DNA of 24,344 bases, from positions 1-24,344 of the forward strand of contig JAJJLU010000666.1 in NCBI GenBank assembly GCA_023807065.1, read 5' to 3'. The stretch's first letter is position 1; each line of letters opens with the position of its first letter. Made by a program: the position numbers and the translations under genes. Below the pieces are notes generated by a model. It ran no database searches and was not told where the DNA came from. It worked only from the letters and a program-made list of their open reading frames with translations. This document shows positions 8,587 to 17,422 of this stretch, one piece after another. Source of the stretch: Isotricha intestinalis. Taxonomy: Eukaryota > Ciliophora > Litostomatea > Vestibuliferida > Isotrichidae.

Positions 8587-10752
8587 ATGAGATACAGAAT
8601 TTCTTATCTTCAAAAACAAATAAAAGCATGGGAAGAATTTTACTTGAATTACCCATTAATGGATTCATTATTAGATCCAATAAAGCATGAATATCATATA
8701 TTAAAAAGAACATTGTATTCAAACAAAAATAAATATGGAACAAGAAAACCACTTTTAGGAGAAAATTGTCCTGTTATAGAATTTTTTGACCCAAAACAAT
8801 TTATAGAATTGATATTAAAACAATTTTCATTAGAAATGGAAAAAATAGATTTTTTTTTTACTTCTACAATTACTTCAAGAATTGTTCCTAGATATAAAGA
8901 AATTAAAAATCAAATTATTCATGCTAAAAATGCTAATGAATTACATAAGAATCATGATTCTTTTGAATTAGCTATTGAAGAATTATATAAAGAATTAACT
9001 TTATTAGAAGATTTTGTTTATTTAAATGATAATGCTATTCAACATTATTTTAAAAAATTTAAAAAATATATTTTTTCATTTCCTCAAAATTTCTCTGATG
9101 AAGATTATAAAAATTTAACTAAAATTTTCAATGAAAGTGCATTAAATCAATCAAATAGTTTATTAGAAGAAAATAAAAATGATATAGAAGAATTATTTAA
9201 TACATATTTCACAGAATTTTTAGAAAAAAAACCAGCTGCTGTATTAAAAAATTATGTTAATAATTTTAAGCATTCAGCATATCAATATTTATATTTAGGA
9301 ATATTTATAGGATTATTAATATTTCAATTATTGATAATATTTACATTAGGTTTTCACTTTAATTTAGATATGGATAATGATCCTGAATTTAATAGTGTTT
9401 TCCCTATGTTTAAAGGCTTTTGGAGTTTCTGCATGTATATGTGGATGTTTGCTATTGATGTTTATGTCTGGGAAAAATTTTATATTAGTTATAAAGTCAT
9501 TTTCGCTTATGATAATCATTATAGTGAAGTTATTGAGCATTTTAAAGTCGCTGCTGGATTCACTTTCATTTTATTGTTCTGTATGATGTTATATATGATC
9601 AAAAGGTCTGGAATAATATTATTTGGAAATATCCTATCAAAAATACCAACAAATTCACTTCCTTTAATATGTTGGGGTTGCCTAATCATATATTATATTT
9701 GTCCATTTAAAATATTTAATTATCAAGGAAGATCATTTCTAATAAATTATTTTATGGAAAGTATTACATCACCATTAGGTTTACCTGAATTTAGACATAG
9801 TTGGTTTATGGCACAAATGGCTTCAATGGTTGCTCCAATGAGAGATATAGAATATACTTTATGTTATTTTGCTTATTATGATGCTCCATTAAGTGTTAAA
9901 AAACAATATTGTTCTAATAATAGAGGTATTTACTTATTAATTGCTTATTTTCCTAATATGATCTCTATATGTATTTGTCTTAAACAAATTATTCATACTG
10001 GAAAAAGATCACCTCAACAATATAATATTATTAAATTTACTTTAAGTATCCTTACTGCTACTCTTTCTTTTTTTACTAAATCTTTCCCTATTTTATGGTA
10101 TTTCTGGTTTCCCGTTGCTTTCATTTCTTCTAGTTATGGTTATGTTTGGGAAATTTTAAAAGATTTTGGTTTATTTAAAGAGGGAAAAAATTATCCTTTA
10201 AGAGATAAATTAATTTATGTTAGAAAATGGTATTATTATTTTGTTATGATTACTGATTTCTTTCTTAAATATTTATGGTTAATTACAATTTCACCAGAAA
10301 TGTTACAAACTTTCATAAGACCTCAGACTTTAGGAGTTATTTTAAATACTGTTGAAATTTTTAGAAGAGGAATGTATAATACTTTAAAAGTAGAAAATAA
10401 ACATATTGATATGTTAAATGAATTTAGAGTCATTGCTGATGTTGAATTACCTTATGTTAAAAAAAATGGAAAATATACACATAATGAAACTAATTTAATG
10501 AATATTATTAAAATGGATCGTGATGAAAAAATTCAATATGAAATTTCTAATATGTTTAAAGGAGATACTAGGAAAATTAATTATGAAAATAATTTCATTC
10601 ATGAAATTGAAGTTAATAGAAGAAGTAAAGCTAATAAAGAATTAGAAAATACTTTACAGAAATATCATGAAGAAACTAATAAAATTATTTTAGAAGCTGA
10701 AGAAATTAGAAAAAAAATTCAATTCACTACTACTGGAGGAGAAAAAGTTTAA
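8587..10752 (+). CDS. SPX-EXS phosphate exporter (XPR1/SYG1/PHO1 family), 721 residues
   Basis: XPR1/SYG1 proteins export inorganic phosphate and are gated by inositol pyrophosphates bound to an N-terminal SPX domain. The SPX part covers about residues 1-200: it begins MRYRISYLQKQIKAW and contains FFDPKQFIELILKQFSLEM and LNDNAIQHYFKKFKKYI. The EXS membrane part follows, with hydrophobic helices near 234-254, 275-295, 321-338, 358-374, 445-466, 483-518 and 552-572. Family signatures are clear: SPLGLPEFRHSWFMAQM, RDIEYTLCYF, and EIFRRGMYNTLKVENKHIDM, the last being the EXS motif EifRR...RvEnEh. After it comes a charged coiled tail. The SPX lysine helix is only partly kept: the canonical K.xxKILKKxDK pattern reads NAIQHYFKKFKK, so sensing may differ in detail. 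The start matches the family N-terminus (Met plus basic and aromatic residues) and follows an A-run. Confidence 0.93.
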   Translation: MRYRISYLQKQIKAWEEFYLNYPLMDSLLDPIKHEYHILKRTLYSNKNKYGTRKPLLGENCPVIEFFDPKQFIELILKQFSLEMEKIDFFFTSTITSRIVPRYKEIKNQIIHAKNANELHKNHDSFELAIEELYKELTLLEDFVYLNDNAIQHYFKKFKKYIFSFPQNFSDEDYKNLTKIFNESALNQSNSLLEENKNDIEELFNTYFTEFLEKKPAAVLKNYVNNFKHSAYQYLYLGIFIGLLIFQLLIIFTLGFHFNLDMDNDPEFNSVFPMFKGFWSFCMYMWMFAIDVYVWEKFYISYKVIFAYDNHYSEVIEHFKVAAGFTFILLFCMMLYMIKRSGIILFGNILSKIPTNSLPLICWGCLIIYYICPFKIFNYQGRSFLINYFMESITSPLGLPEFRHSWFMAQMASMVAPMRDIEYTLCYFAYYDAPLSVKKQYCSNNRGIYLLIAYFPNMISICICLKQIIHTGKRSPQQYNIIKFTLSILTATLSFFTKSFPILWYFWFPVAFISSSYGYVWEILKDFGLFKEGKNYPLRDKLIYVRKWYYYFVMITDFFLKYLWLITISPEMLQTFIRPQTLGVILNTVEIFRRGMYNTLKVENKHIDMLNEFRVIADVELPYVKKNGKYTHNETNLMNIIKMDRDEKIQYEISNMFKGDTRKINYENNFIHEIEVNRRSKANKELENTLQKYHEETNKIILEAEEIRKKIQFTTTGGEKV

Positions 10753-11228
10753 TAAATTTAAAAATGCTTTTAAATAAGTTAAAAACTTAATTTTATTATT
10801 TTCAAAAAAGGATTATTTTTTTTAAATTTGAAAAAAAACATTAAAAAATATGATAAATATTTTATTTACTAAATTAATTAAAAATTTATTCCCTTTTTTT
10901 GTATTAAAATTATTTAGTGGTTTGTAGTTACTATATTATATAATAATAATAATATTATTTATTGAAAATTTCTTTTCTATCTTTTTATAAAATATGATGA
11001 CTCAAAAATAATAAATTTAAAAATTTAAACATTTAAGTAAGAAAAAGGAAGATAAAAGAAAAGATATTTTAATAAAAATGAATAATATTAAATAAATAAA
11101 TTTATTTTTTATGTTAATTTCTTTTATTTTTCAATTTTATAATAAAAATATATCAGTGAAAATGTATATAAATTATTAAACTCAATACATAAAAAAAACT
11201 AAATTATAAATTTTATAATTATAAAAAA
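10753..11228. other. Intergenic gap, 476 bases
   Basis: Gap between two same-strand genes. I see no coding frame, tRNA-like fold or repeat beyond A/T runs and a short (AAT)n stretch near 10941-10956. The last ~40 bases before the next gene are A-rich and presumably hold its leader. Confidence 0.6.
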
Positions 11229-12794
11229 ATGTCTTTAAAAGAATCTTTAATTACAAAAAAAACAGAAAACACAGAAGAAAAAAGAATTTCTTCAGATTTA
11301 TTAAAAGAGAATATATCAATATTAGAAGAAATGGGATTTAACAAAGCATATATAACAAAAGTATTTTCATTATTAAATCCAACATCAATAGACAAAGCAA
11401 TAAATTTAATGTCAGAAAAAGAAGGAATTTTCCAACATAATTTTATGCAAAATCCAAATAGTGAAAGTCATCAATGTTATTTATGTGGAAATCCTACAAC
11501 AGCACATATAAATTTTGATGAAATAAAAGATGAAATTATTAATAATGATTATTTAGATGATAATGATTCTGATGATGAAGGAGAAGAAATTTGCTTAGTT
11601 TGCTATAATAATTATAATAAAGAAAATATGATTAAATATAATAAATGTAATCATACTTTTTGTAAAAATTGCTGGTTAAGTTATATTAAAAATAAAATTG
11701 AAAATTATGATATTCAAAAATTTAAATGTATTCAATTTAATTGCAAAGAAATATTAAATGAAGAATTTATAAATAATTTAATTTGCAATGATTTAAAATT
11801 AATAGAAAAATATGAAAAATTTAAAAATAAATTGAAAATTTTAAACGACCCAACAAAAATATTTTGTCCAATTCCAAATTGTGAAAGTTACGGAATAAAA
11901 CCAGAAAATAATAATAATGATAATAAATATATAAAATGTTTAAACAATCATACATTTTGTTTAAATTGTATGAGAAAAGAACACGGAAATGAAAAATGTG
12001 AAAAAATAGAATTTCCATTTGAGAAACTAACATCAAAAAGAATATTAAAAAAATGTCCAAATTGTTCATCTTGGTTAGAAAAGACAGAAGGATGTAATGA
12101 AATAGAATGTTTTGAATGTAAAAGTCATTTTTGTTGGTTATGTGGAAGTTTATTTACAGAAAATCATTATAAAATTGGAAAATGTAAAGGATTAGAATAT
12201 GAAGAAGACAATAATGAATTTTCAAAATTACTAAAAAAAACAAATGAAAATAAAAACAACAACAATGGGAATATAAATAATAATATAAATAATTATTTTG
12301 ATTATTTAGATTATTATGATGAAGAATATGAAAATGAGAATAATTGGGAAGCACAAAGAAAAAATAATTGGCGTCCTGCAAGAGGAGAAGTACCATTTTC
12401 ATATTGGGATCCAGATGGTTTCGTTGATCCTTTTCATCCTTTAGATAATTTTGAAAATCCAATGCCTATCAAATGTTTAATTGGATATATTATATTATAT
12501 TTAATTGGAAATCCTGTTTTATTCTCTTGTAAATATTTTCTTGATTCTTGGTTTGGAATGGACAGCAATGGGGTTAAAAGAAATGTTTTAACTTTTTTCT
12601 ATACAACTGAAATTATTCTTTTTATTATGGTTAGTATTTTGTTCATTTTTGCTAATTTGTTTATTATGATTATTATTAGTCTTCCTTGTCTTTTTTATTG
12701 GCCACTTATAAGAAAATATAAAATTGTTTGGTATTGTTGCTTTTTTGTTAGGGTTATGTTTAGGAATTTAAGTGATTCTATTTTTTTGTTTTAG
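11229..12794 (+). CDS. RBR-type E3 ubiquitin ligase with N-terminal UBA-like domain and C-terminal membrane helices, 521 residues
   Basis: RBR ligases take ubiquitin from an E2 onto a RING2 cysteine and then onto a target. Seen in order: a UBA-like three-helix segment (about 27-66, containing EEMGF); a small C83-x2-C86 pair (CYLCG); RING1 starting at C122 (CLVCYNNYNKEN then CNHTFCKNCW); an IBR (FCPIPNCES, then CLNNHTFCLNCMRKEHGNEKC); and RING2 (CPNCSSWLEKTEGCNEIEC, then CKSHFCWLCG). Cys289 in the GCNE stretch aligns with the catalytic RING2 cysteine of HHARI/parkin-type enzymes; the usual His two residues later is Glu here. The region 330-410 is Asn- and acid-rich with a Trp/Pro patch (NWRPARGEVPFSYWDPDGF). 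Hydrophobic helices at about 416-436, 453-494 and 498-510 suggest anchoring in a membrane, as in RNF19-like ligases. It ends with TAG, the only TAG-terminated gene here. Confidence 0.94.
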   Translation: MSLKESLITKKTENTEEKRISSDLLKENISILEEMGFNKAYITKVFSLLNPTSIDKAINLMSEKEGIFQHNFMQNPNSESHQCYLCGNPTTAHINFDEIKDEIINNDYLDDNDSDDEGEEICLVCYNNYNKENMIKYNKCNHTFCKNCWLSYIKNKIENYDIQKFKCIQFNCKEILNEEFINNLICNDLKLIEKYEKFKNKLKILNDPTKIFCPIPNCESYGIKPENNNNDNKYIKCLNNHTFCLNCMRKEHGNEKCEKIEFPFEKLTSKRILKKCPNCSSWLEKTEGCNEIECFECKSHFCWLCGSLFTENHYKIGKCKGLEYEEDNNEFSKLLKKTNENKNNNNGNINNNINNYFDYLDYYDEEYENENNWEAQRKNNWRPARGEVPFSYWDPDGFVDPFHPLDNFENPMPIKCLIGYIILYLIGNPVLFSCKYFLDSWFGMDSNGVKRNVLTFFYTTEIILFIMVSILFIFANLFIMIIISLPCLFYWPLIRKYKIVWYCCFFVRVMFRNLSDSIFLF

Positions 12795-12935
12795 TTTTGT
12801 TTTTAAGTTTTTTCTATCATATTTTAATAAATGTTACTTAAAAAAAACCATGAAATTAGTTATTATTCATGTTTTTTTATTTTTTGTTATCTTGTTTTTT
12901 TGGATAGAAATGGGTGATTTATTTTTTTTAAAAAG

Positions 12936-12978
12936 TTGGAATTTAATTTTTTCGAAATTTATATAATTAAAATTCCAA
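12936..12978 (+). terminator. Short inverted repeat downstream of the RBR gene (weak)
   Basis: TTGGAATTT (12936-12944) and AAATTCCAA (12970-12978) are perfect 9-base inverted arms separated by 25 bases, about 140 bases after the RBR stop. It could form a stem in the 3' untranslated RNA. Short inverted repeats are frequent by chance in sequence this AT-rich, though the two GG/CC pairs make this one slightly better than background. A role in 3' end formation is only a guess. Confidence 0.15.
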
Positions 12979-13334
12979 AAATTAAATAATATAATAAATA
13001 TTTAATAAAATAACATAATATAAAGTAATCAAAAATTATTTTTATTGAACTTTATTATTCATAAAGTAGAAAAAAGTTCTTAAATTTAAAAATATAACAA
13101 ATAATTGTCTTCATCATTATTATTAATGTAAATATTTGTAAATAAAACTCTGATAAAATAATATATAAATCTTTTTCAAAAATTGGAAAATAACAAAATA
13201 AATTTTAATTCACATTAACATTAATTCAAATTGCATCTTTTAAATAATATTTTTATTATTATTAATATTATTATTAAAAGGAAAAAATAATACATTTTAT
13301 AATTGATAAATTTAAAAACTTTTCTAAATTTTTT

Positions 13335-13740
13335 AAGAATCAAAATATTGTATAATAATTATTTCCTTTCATTTAATATTTATTCTTTTCTTATATGATT
13401 TACATATTTTTCTATATTTTCATTTATTTTTCATTGATTTATTCTTGAAAAATTATTTCATTTAGCATTAACATTCTTAGATTCTATAAAGATTTTTTTT
13501 GATTATTTACTAAAGAATTATTTGTTGTAAAAGAATTTATTTTTTCAAATGATTTCTTTTTTATAAGTTGGAAAATCTAATTATCATTATTTTTCCATTA
13601 GTATTATTTTCATTAATAATATTTCAAAAAATATTATTATATTCTTCCTTATTATTAAATTTATTATTACTTATTTCTAAATCATCAAAAACATTTTAAT
13701 TCCTATAAACATTACATACCACCCATCCAAAAAATCTAAA
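13335..13740 (-). pseudogene. Possible decayed coding sequence on the minus strand
   Basis: Reading the minus strand from 13740, one frame gives about 50 codons with protein-like content (FRFFGWVVCNVYRN, then stop, then NVFDDLEISNNKFNNKEEY) and two stops. A shift of one base inside an A-run near 13590 leads to a second frame with a stop-free piece (IFQLIKKKSFEKINSF and onward) followed by several TAA/TAG codons. All stops in that second part except the last could be CAA/CAG changed by C-to-T. I cannot identify a family. The stop density of the second part is about what random DNA of this composition would give, so only the first part and the strand skew really support a relic. Confidence 0.2.
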
Positions 13741-13829
13741 AACCTTTTTTTAAAATTAAAATTTTCATATTTAAAAAACATATATTTAAAAATATTTTTA
13801 GACCAAAAAAAAAATTAAAATAAAAAAAA

Positions 13830-14414
13830 ATGGATTACATAAATATAATAAATGAAATAGTTCCGAAAATGCGAATTCAAATGCATACAAATTCAATTCC
13901 AAGTTTAACATACATATATAATTTAGTATATGAAAACCAAGGATCATCAATAAATAAATTTATGTTAGACATAATATTAAGTAAATTAGGAATTTATTTA
14001 AAAACACAAGAAGTTTCAGAATTAAGTAAATATTTAGATAAAAACAATGAGTCAGTTAAATTAGATAAATTTGGAGAATTATTTAAAAGAGATTTATCTA
14101 AAGAAGCAAAAAATGAAATTGAACATGTTTATGATAATTATGCTATTCCTGGTAAAAATGTTGATATTAATGTTTTATTAAAAAATTTTAATCCTTATGA
14201 ACATCCTCAATTAATGGGAGTCAAAAATGATGCTAATAAAACTTTTGAATCTATGAAAAATGATATTTATTTAATTGCTGGAAATAAAAATGAAATTAAT
14301 TTAGAACAATTTTTTGAATTACATAAAAATATTTGGAGTATTATGCCTGAGGATTATGAAGAAACTTTTGTTTATCAAATTGCTTTAATGTGGAATATAA
14401 AAAGATATGAGTGA
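13830..14414 (+). CDS. Calcyphosin-like EF-hand-fold protein with degenerate loops, 194 residues
   Basis: The central part matches the calcyphosin/CAPSL pattern: FGELFKRDLSKEAKNEIEHV at about 81-100, then NPYEHPQLMG at 121-130 (family: N..kHPdv..Gk) and an EF-like segment NEINLEQFFELH at about 154-165, ending LMWNI. Calcyphosins are small EF-hand proteins often linked to cilia. The calcium loops are poor: the loop starting at Asp70 reads DKNNESVKLDKF, with Phe instead of Glu at position 12, and AGNKNEINLEQF also ends in Phe. Calcium binding is therefore doubtful; the protein may use the fold structurally. The start follows an A-run (AAAAAAAATGG). It ends in TGA, supporting TGA as a real stop. 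It is convergent with the Piwi gene. Confidence 0.65.
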   Translation: MDYINIINEIVPKMRIQMHTNSIPSLTYIYNLVYENQGSSINKFMLDIILSKLGIYLKTQEVSELSKYLDKNNESVKLDKFGELFKRDLSKEAKNEIEHVYDNYAIPGKNVDINVLLKNFNPYEHPQLMGVKNDANKTFESMKNDIYLIAGNKNEINLEQFFELHKNIWSIMPEDYEETFVYQIALMWNIKRYE

Positions 14415-14725
14415 AAAAATTTATTTTTTCTTTAGAATTTTTTTTATTTAAATTTAAAAAAATAAAGGATTTTTTTAAGGAATTAAATTTATTTAAATAT
14501 AATTATAAGGTAGTTGATTTAATTATTAATTGAAAATATATTTGTAAAGATTTGAAAATAAGATTAAAAGAAATAAAATTTAAAATGAAAAAATAACAAA
14601 AAAACTTTTAAAATTTTATTTCAATTGTTCAAACTTTAATATTAGTAAATAAAAGAATTAAGAATTAAGATTTCAAAAACCCATTTCATATAAAATAAAA
14701 AAAATCATTTACTAGATTGAAACAT
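14415..14725. other. Convergent intergenic gap, 311 bases
   Basis: Lies between the 3' ends of the calcyphosin-like gene (+) and the Piwi gene (-). It must hold both 3' ends. I see no coding frame, stable hairpin or RNA gene in it. Confidence 0.6.
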
Positions 14726-17155
14726 TTAAATAAAAAATAGGCTTTGACTATTTTGAATTTTTTCACAAGGTAAAAAAACATCATTTCCATTTTTCATATT
14801 ATCATTAATAATATTTCCCAATTTTTTAGCATATTGAACACAAGCAGGTACTCTAATTCCTTTATTCCAATTATAATAAAGAAAGCAGCTTTTATAAATT
14901 AATAAATGAATATCATTAGATTCTAAACCAATTGAATCATAAACAACAGTATATTTAGTTGAATTTGCTAAACCTTGATTAGTATTTTGAGAAACTAAAT
15001 AAAATTCAAATTTATTATTATCTATTACTCCATTATCTATTATTGTTCCTGAAGGTAAATTTGCATAACTTCCATTATCTTGTGTTGTTACTTTTAAATT
15101 ATGACGAATATTACAATATATATATGCAAATTTTATATCACTTAATCCATTTATTTTTTCTGGATTTTCATCTAATACTTTTTTTATTATTTCTATCTCA
15201 CTAAATATATTCTTATTATTTAAATTCCCTTCTCTGAATATTAAAATTTTCTTTGGACAAATTTTATTTTTCCTCATAAATTTCTTTATTAATTCATTTA
15301 TCATTCTTCCAATTTCTTTTTCTTTATTTTCAACATTAAATTTACTTTCAAAATTATTATAAACTGCAAAATTATTATCACAAGTTCCAACAGAAGAAAT
15401 AACATTTTTATTACTAATACAATAACTCATTATCATTAAAGGATCTTTTCTTAAAGGCATATTATCAATAATCCAAGGTGAGCCTCCAACTTTAGAACAC
15501 ATTTGAACTATAATTTTATTAAAAACACTTCTTAATCCATTTTGTTTTGTTGCTGTTTTTTCCAAAATAATTTGACTTGGAATCCCTTCTTTATTTAATA
15601 AATATGTTTTTAATTGATCATAAAATAATCCTTTTCTACCTAATGCTGGTAATATTATAAATATTAAATTTGGTTTTAAAGAAATTAAAGTGTGAGATAA
15701 TTTATTATACCAACTTTCCCAATTTCTAGAATTTTCAATAATAAGTTCTTTAGTATTGATATTAAAATTATAAGTTTGAGCACTTTGATTAAATATTTTT
15801 TGAACATTTTGTCTATATTGAAATTCCTTTCTGTAAACTACCAAAATATAATTAATTTTATTTGGATTGTATTTAACACCTTTTTGACTTTCTCTATCTA
15901 AATCTTTATTTCCTTTAATTTGAATATTTTCTTGCATAATTATATAACCTGGATTTAATTCTCTTCCAATAATAGTCATTGGATTAGGATCAATTGTCAT
16001 ATTAAATGTTTTAGATAAATTTTTACATTTTTCATTTTCTTTAATTCTATTGACAACATCAATACATTCATTAAATTTTGAATTAACATGACCAATTGTT
16101 ATTTTTGATATTTCTCTTATTTTCTTAAAATCACTTCTTATTTCATCACTTAATCCTGTCATAAAGCATAATTCAGGAATTAAATAAATTTTTTTTTTCT
16201 TTACTTCACTTATTAATAAAGGTTGTTTTAAATCATTTATTTTTATCTTTGGATATCTTTTCTGATAATAATCAATATATTTAATTTCTTCTCCATTATC
16301 TTTTTTAAAAGTAGAATTTACATTTTTAGTAAAATCAACACCTTCAATTTTATAACTTTTATCTCCATTATATCTAGTTAAAACAGATAAATTTTGAATA
16401 TTTTCATTTATTTTTTTTTGATAATCAGAATTAGATTGATATTTTGAAACTAATTTTTTTAAATAATTATAAGCACTTTCACTTCTAATAACTTTAGTTA
16501 TTGGAGATAAATTTAAAAAAATATTATCAGAAACCATTTTTAAATTTGGAGAAATTCCAGGCCATAATTCAATATTTTCAAAAGAAGTTAATTTATTTTT
16601 ATCAAAATAATTGTTTCTAAAACTAATAAAATTTAAACTTCTAATACATTTATTAAAATAATTCTTATATATAGGTAAAATTTCACTTGAACTTTTATTT
16701 ACATGAGAAGCATAATTTAAAATAATTTTATATTCAATTTCTTTATCTTTAACATTAATTTCAATTGGTTCTTTTATATCATTCATAGAATAAATTGCAG
16801 TATTTTGAAAGAAGAAATCTCCTAATTTTTCTTTTATTAATTTACTTGCTAAATAAAATAAATGTCTTCTAAAACTTTTACTATCATCTGGAATTTCAGG
16901 AATAATATTTAATGAATATTTTGTAAACAAATCATTTTTACTATTTAATTTAAAAGGAAAAAAATTTGAACAACATATTCTTTCTCTTCCTAAAGTATTT
17001 TTTGTTTCAGGAGGCTTAGCAAATATAAAATTCTTTAATCTTGAATCTTTTAATGATATTAATTTTTCTGAGTTGATTGTGTCCATTACTGATACTAATT
17101 TTGATTGAAATGGAATTGATGCTTTTGTCTCTTTTGATATTTCAGTTGATGTCAT
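14726..17155 (-). CDS. Piwi-clade Argonaute protein, predicted slicer-inactive, 809 residues
   Basis: Piwi proteins bind small RNAs; in ciliates they guide DNA elimination and heterochromatin, or serve other RNA pathways. Architecture is complete: N domain (about 50-215); PAZ (about 225-335, with TRYNGDKSYKIEGVDF, YYQKRYPKIKINDLKQPLLI); linker with PNPMTIIGRELNPGY; MID (about 435-565) with GIPSQII and SVFNKIIVQMCSKVGGSPW, which keep the Gln/Lys pattern of the 5'-phosphate pocket; PIWI (about 570-809) ending QSLFFI in the style of the family's hydrophobic C-terminus. The catalytic Asp-Glu-Asp-His set is not intact: the first Asp position (family GxDV) reads SYCI (Cys579), the YRDG motif reads FREG (Glu642), and the YAHKL histidine is Lys777. 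Only the glutamate finger (Glu614 in KEIGRMI) remains. Guide binding without target cleavage is the natural inference. The start follows an A-run on the minus strand. Confidence 0.93.
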   Translation of the reverse strand: MTSTEISKETKASIPFQSKLVSVMDTINSEKLISLKDSRLKNFIFAKPPETKNTLGRERICCSNFFPFKLNSKNDLFTKYSLNIIPEIPDDSKSFRRHLFYLASKLIKEKLGDFFFQNTAIYSMNDIKEPIEINVKDKEIEYKIILNYASHVNKSSSEILPIYKNYFNKCIRSLNFISFRNNYFDKNKLTSFENIELWPGISPNLKMVSDNIFLNLSPITKVIRSESAYNYLKKLVSKYQSNSDYQKKINENIQNLSVLTRYNGDKSYKIEGVDFTKNVNSTFKKDNGEEIKYIDYYQKRYPKIKINDLKQPLLISEVKKKKIYLIPELCFMTGLSDEIRSDFKKIREISKITIGHVNSKFNECIDVVNRIKENEKCKNLSKTFNMTIDPNPMTIIGRELNPGYIIMQENIQIKGNKDLDRESQKGVKYNPNKINYILVVYRKEFQYRQNVQKIFNQSAQTYNFNINTKELIIENSRNWESWYNKLSHTLISLKPNLIFIILPALGRKGLFYDQLKTYLLNKEGIPSQIILEKTATKQNGLRSVFNKIIVQMCSKVGGSPWIIDNMPLRKDPLMIMSYCISNKNVISSVGTCDNNFAVYNNFESKFNVENKEKEIGRMINELIKKFMRKNKICPKKILIFREGNLNNKNIFSEIEIIKKVLDENPEKINGLSDIKFAYIYCNIRHNLKVTTQDNGSYANLPSGTIIDNGVIDNNKFEFYLVSQNTNQGLANSTKYTVVYDSIGLESNDIHLLIYKSCFLYYNWNKGIRVPACVQYAKKLGNIINDNMKNGNDVFLPCEKIQNSQSLFFI

Positions 17156-17422
17156 TTTTTTTATTTACTTTTTTTTGAAATCATTTTCCTTTTATATGAA
17201 ATTTTTTTAAATTTGGCTTAGACATTTTTTAAAAATTTTTAATATATTTTTTTTTTGTTAATTATTAAAAATATTTTTTTTTATATTTCATCTTTTTTTA
17301 TTTATTTTAAAGATTTTAATAATATTATAAAGAGAAAAAATGAAAAAAAAAATTTCTAAAAAGCATTATTAAACAATTAAATGAATTATTTTTTAAATAA
17401 AAAAAGAAATGAAAAAAATATC

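Larger units (their letters stand above)
12795..13829. other. Long gene-free interval (1035 bases)
   Basis: This is the largest gap in the window; the other complete gaps run from roughly 100 to 480 bases. The first ~180 bases are T-rich and look like the 3' region of the RBR gene. No intact gene, tRNA or repeat array is visible. From about 13320 to 13740 the plus strand becomes richer in C than G, which is the signature expected if the minus strand once coded. A short relatively GC-rich spot (13711-13728) sits about 100 bases before the next start codon. The possible relic and a hairpin are listed separately. Confidence 0.6.

Noticed and set aside
10753..11228. tRNA, snRNA or other RNA gene in the gap
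   Set aside because: No GC-containing stems, B-box-like sequence or cloverleaf could be found on either strand.
11821..12462. Two minus-strand frames of 82 and 102 codons inside the RBR gene
   Set aside because: They lie opposite conserved zinc-finger and linker coding sequence and read as Tyr/Phe/Leu/Asn runs, the antisense image of Lys/Asn/Glu codons.
12772..12966. Plus-strand frame of 64 codons overlapping the end of the RBR gene
   Set aside because: Almost all Phe/Leu/Ile from T-runs, overlaps the RBR 3' end, and has no domain or leader. It is a by-product of the T-rich 3' region.
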